Positions 63,136 through 64,000 of a stretch of 64,000 nucleotides of DNA are shown here, piece by piece. Location: NCBI RefSeq assembly GCF_902506205.1, contig NZ_LR732816.1, forward strand, positions 1,025,848 through 1,089,847. The letters run 5' to 3'. Position 1 is the stretch's first letter, and every line of letters starts with the position of its first letter. The stretch is from Brevundimonas sp. G8 (GTDB taxonomy: Bacteria; Pseudomonadota; Alphaproteobacteria; Caulobacterales; Caulobacteraceae). Position numbers and translations under genes: made by a program. Under the pieces are notes generated by a model, which made no database searches, had not been told where the DNA came from, and saw only the letters and a program-made list of their open reading frames with translations.

Positions 63136-63879
63136 ATGCGTATGAAGACTTTCGTGCTGGCCTCCAGCGCAGCGGCCGCCCTGGCCCTGTCGGCTGGTGC
63201 TGCGTCGGCAGAACCGAACGGCTGGTACGGCGCGATCGACGCCGGTTACCACATGATCGACGACATCAATGCCGAGTCGTCGACGACCGGTGCGTCGTGG
63301 AACTATGAAGTGAACAACGGCTGGGCGGCGTTCGCCCGTCTCGGCTATCGCTTCAACCCCAACTGGCGCGTTGAACTCGAAGGCGGCTATCGCTCGGGCG
63401 ATATCGGCAAGGTCCGCGCCGTTTCTGGCACGCAGGGCCTTTGCAACCTGACCCCGGCGACGGGCGGCTGCTTCTCGCCCGAAGGCGACATCGAGTCCGC
63501 CGCCCTGATGGCGAACGTCATCTATGACTTCGGCTTCGAATACTGGGGCGTTCGTCCCTTCGTTGGCCTGGGCGCTGGTGTAAACCGCGTCGATACCAAC
63601 ACGATCGGCAATCTGCGCGCTAACCGCACCGCAGCTTTCAACGTCGATGACACCTCGACCAAGTTCGCCGCTCAGGCGATCGCCGGTCTGGCTTGGGCCG
63701 TCAGCGACCGCGCCAACATCGACCTGACCTACCGCTATCTGACGGGCGACGCTTCGTTCGCCTCGACGACGGTCGGCGGTACGCAGTTCGGCGAATGGGA
63801 CGGCGACTACGATCAGTCGCACACCGTGACCCTGGGCCTGCGCTACAGCTTCGGTGCGGAAGACGCACCGAAGCTGTAG
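63136..63879 (+). CDS. Outer-membrane beta-barrel (OmpA-type N-terminal domain) protein, probably truncated at an inverted repeat
   Basis: The 247 residues have a signal peptide (MRMKTFVLASSAAAALALSAGAASA, cut near residue 25) and an eight-strand barrel typical of OmpA N-terminal domains: NGWYGAIDAGYHMI, AAFARLGYRFNPNWRVELEGGYRSG, WGVRPFVGLGAGVN, NIDLTYRYLTGD, and TVTLGLRYSFG. Relatives continue after GLRYSFG into a proline linker and a peptidoglycan-binding OmpA domain. Here the last residues (GAEDAPKL, then TAG) come from reading into the inverted repeat centred at 63861, so the true C-terminus is probably missing. A GGAGGG ribosome-binding site precedes the ATG. Confidence 0.78.
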   Translation: MRMKTFVLASSAAAALALSAGAASAEPNGWYGAIDAGYHMIDDINAESSTTGASWNYEVNNGWAAFARLGYRFNPNWRVELEGGYRSGDIGKVRAVSGTQGLCNLTPATGGCFSPEGDIESAALMANVIYDFGFEYWGVRPFVGLGAGVNRVDTNTIGNLRANRTAAFNVDDTSTKFAAQAIAGLAWAVSDRANIDLTYRYLTGDASFASTTVGGTQFGEWDGDYDQSHTVTLGLRYSFGAEDAPKL

Positions 63880-64000
63880 CGCAGGCCCAGGGTCACGGTG
63901 TGCGACTGATCGTAGTCGCCGTCCCATTCGCCGAACTGCGTACCGCCGACCGTCGTCGAGGCGAACGAAGCGTCGCCCGTCAGATAGCGGTAGGTCAGGT
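63722..64000. repeat. Perfect inverted repeat, arms of at least 136 bp, 7-bp spacer, reaching the window end
   Basis: Bases 63722-63857 and 63865-64000 are exact reverse complements around the spacer GGAAGAC (63858-63864). The symmetry centre is 63861, so position p pairs with 127722-p. I compared the two arms in full and saw no mismatch. The right arm ends only because the window ends, so the repeat may be longer. The innermost part CTTCGGTGC/GCACCGAAG could seed self-priming. Confidence 0.97.
63843..64000 (-). pseudogene. Inverted partial copy of the barrel gene, truncated at both ends
   Basis: Reading the minus strand from the window edge gives the last strands of the same barrel (...TYRYLTGDASFA ... 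TVTLGLRYSFG), then GASSAPKL and TAG at 63845-63843. It is the mirror image of the plus-strand gene and shares its central sequence. If the palindrome is an assembly artefact, this gene does not exist. If it is real, it is a second, convergent copy whose 5' part lies beyond the window. Confidence 0.5.

Overview
The window is about 64 kb of GC-rich core chromosome from an alphaproteobacterium of the Caulobacteraceae. A Brevundimonas-like organism fits best, judged from protein similarity by eye. Supporting signs are a large 180-kDa-type NAD-glutamate dehydrogenase, an sdhCDAB block, TimA/Tim44-like and MltA next to secB, an FtsK-LolA-UbiH neighbourhood, and a cell-envelope-heavy gene set. I saw no rRNA, tRNA, CRISPR array, transposase, integrase or prophage gene. 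About 60 genes are supported. Most long antisense reading frames are GC-driven shadows.

Layout. 1-3038: secA 3' end, a parDE-type toxin-antitoxin pair fused by ATGA overlaps to a class V aminotransferase, and a membrane-anchored thioredoxin-like protein. 3039-3475: an intergenic region with a strong candidate sRNA (three consecutive hairpins with C-rich loops and a terminator). 3476-8897: gdhZ and a universal stress protein. 8908-12371: mltA, timA, secB and an EamA transporter. 12415-17592: a TonB-C-like orphan, dut-coaBC, a lipoprotein, a HAD hydrolase, PilZ, D-glycerate 3-kinase and ferredoxin. 17671-18316: vapBC and a bidirectional terminator. 18321-21774: sdhCDAB. 21981-26206: a secreted protein, pirin and alaS. 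26207-28031: repeats and two DUF2939 paralogues. 28032-31827: icd and a DUF2945-DUF1176-TrxR-like cluster. 31837-35557: two DUF885 peptidase-like paralogues. 35718-40045: rbfA-truB-rpsO-pnp. 40111-44702: DUF2459, a hypothetical protein, lolA and ftsK. 44844-51576: UbiH-type hydroxylase, SirB1-like protein, yraN, rsmI, maeB and dapF. 51720-57164: an ion channel with a zinc ribbon and two prolyl oligopeptidases. 57267-62916: DUF1223, a PhyH-like dioxygenase, an APH-like kinase, glpK, a Ser/Thr dehydratase and a MaoC hydratase. 63136 to the end: an outer-membrane barrel gene that runs into a perfect inverted repeat.

The genes serve central carbon and nitrogen metabolism (gdhZ, sdh, icd, maeB, glpK), protein export and envelope biogenesis (secA, secB, lolA, mltA), RNA and ribosome maturation (rbfA, truB, rpsO, pnp, rsmI, alaS), and periplasmic protein turnover (prolyl oligopeptidases, DUF885). 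Many neighbours overlap by one to four bases, which implies translational coupling.

The least expected signals are the following. (1) The window ends in a perfect inverted repeat with 136-bp visible arms and a 7-bp spacer, which truncates the barrel gene; this is either an assembly foldback or a real inverted duplication. (2) The triple C-loop sRNA candidate. (3) A roughly 30-bp REP-like palindrome in five copies, with stem bases that covary between copies. (4) A second, two-hairpin repeat family, also with covarying stems. (5) A 9-bp inverted repeat that buries the parD ribosome-binding site.
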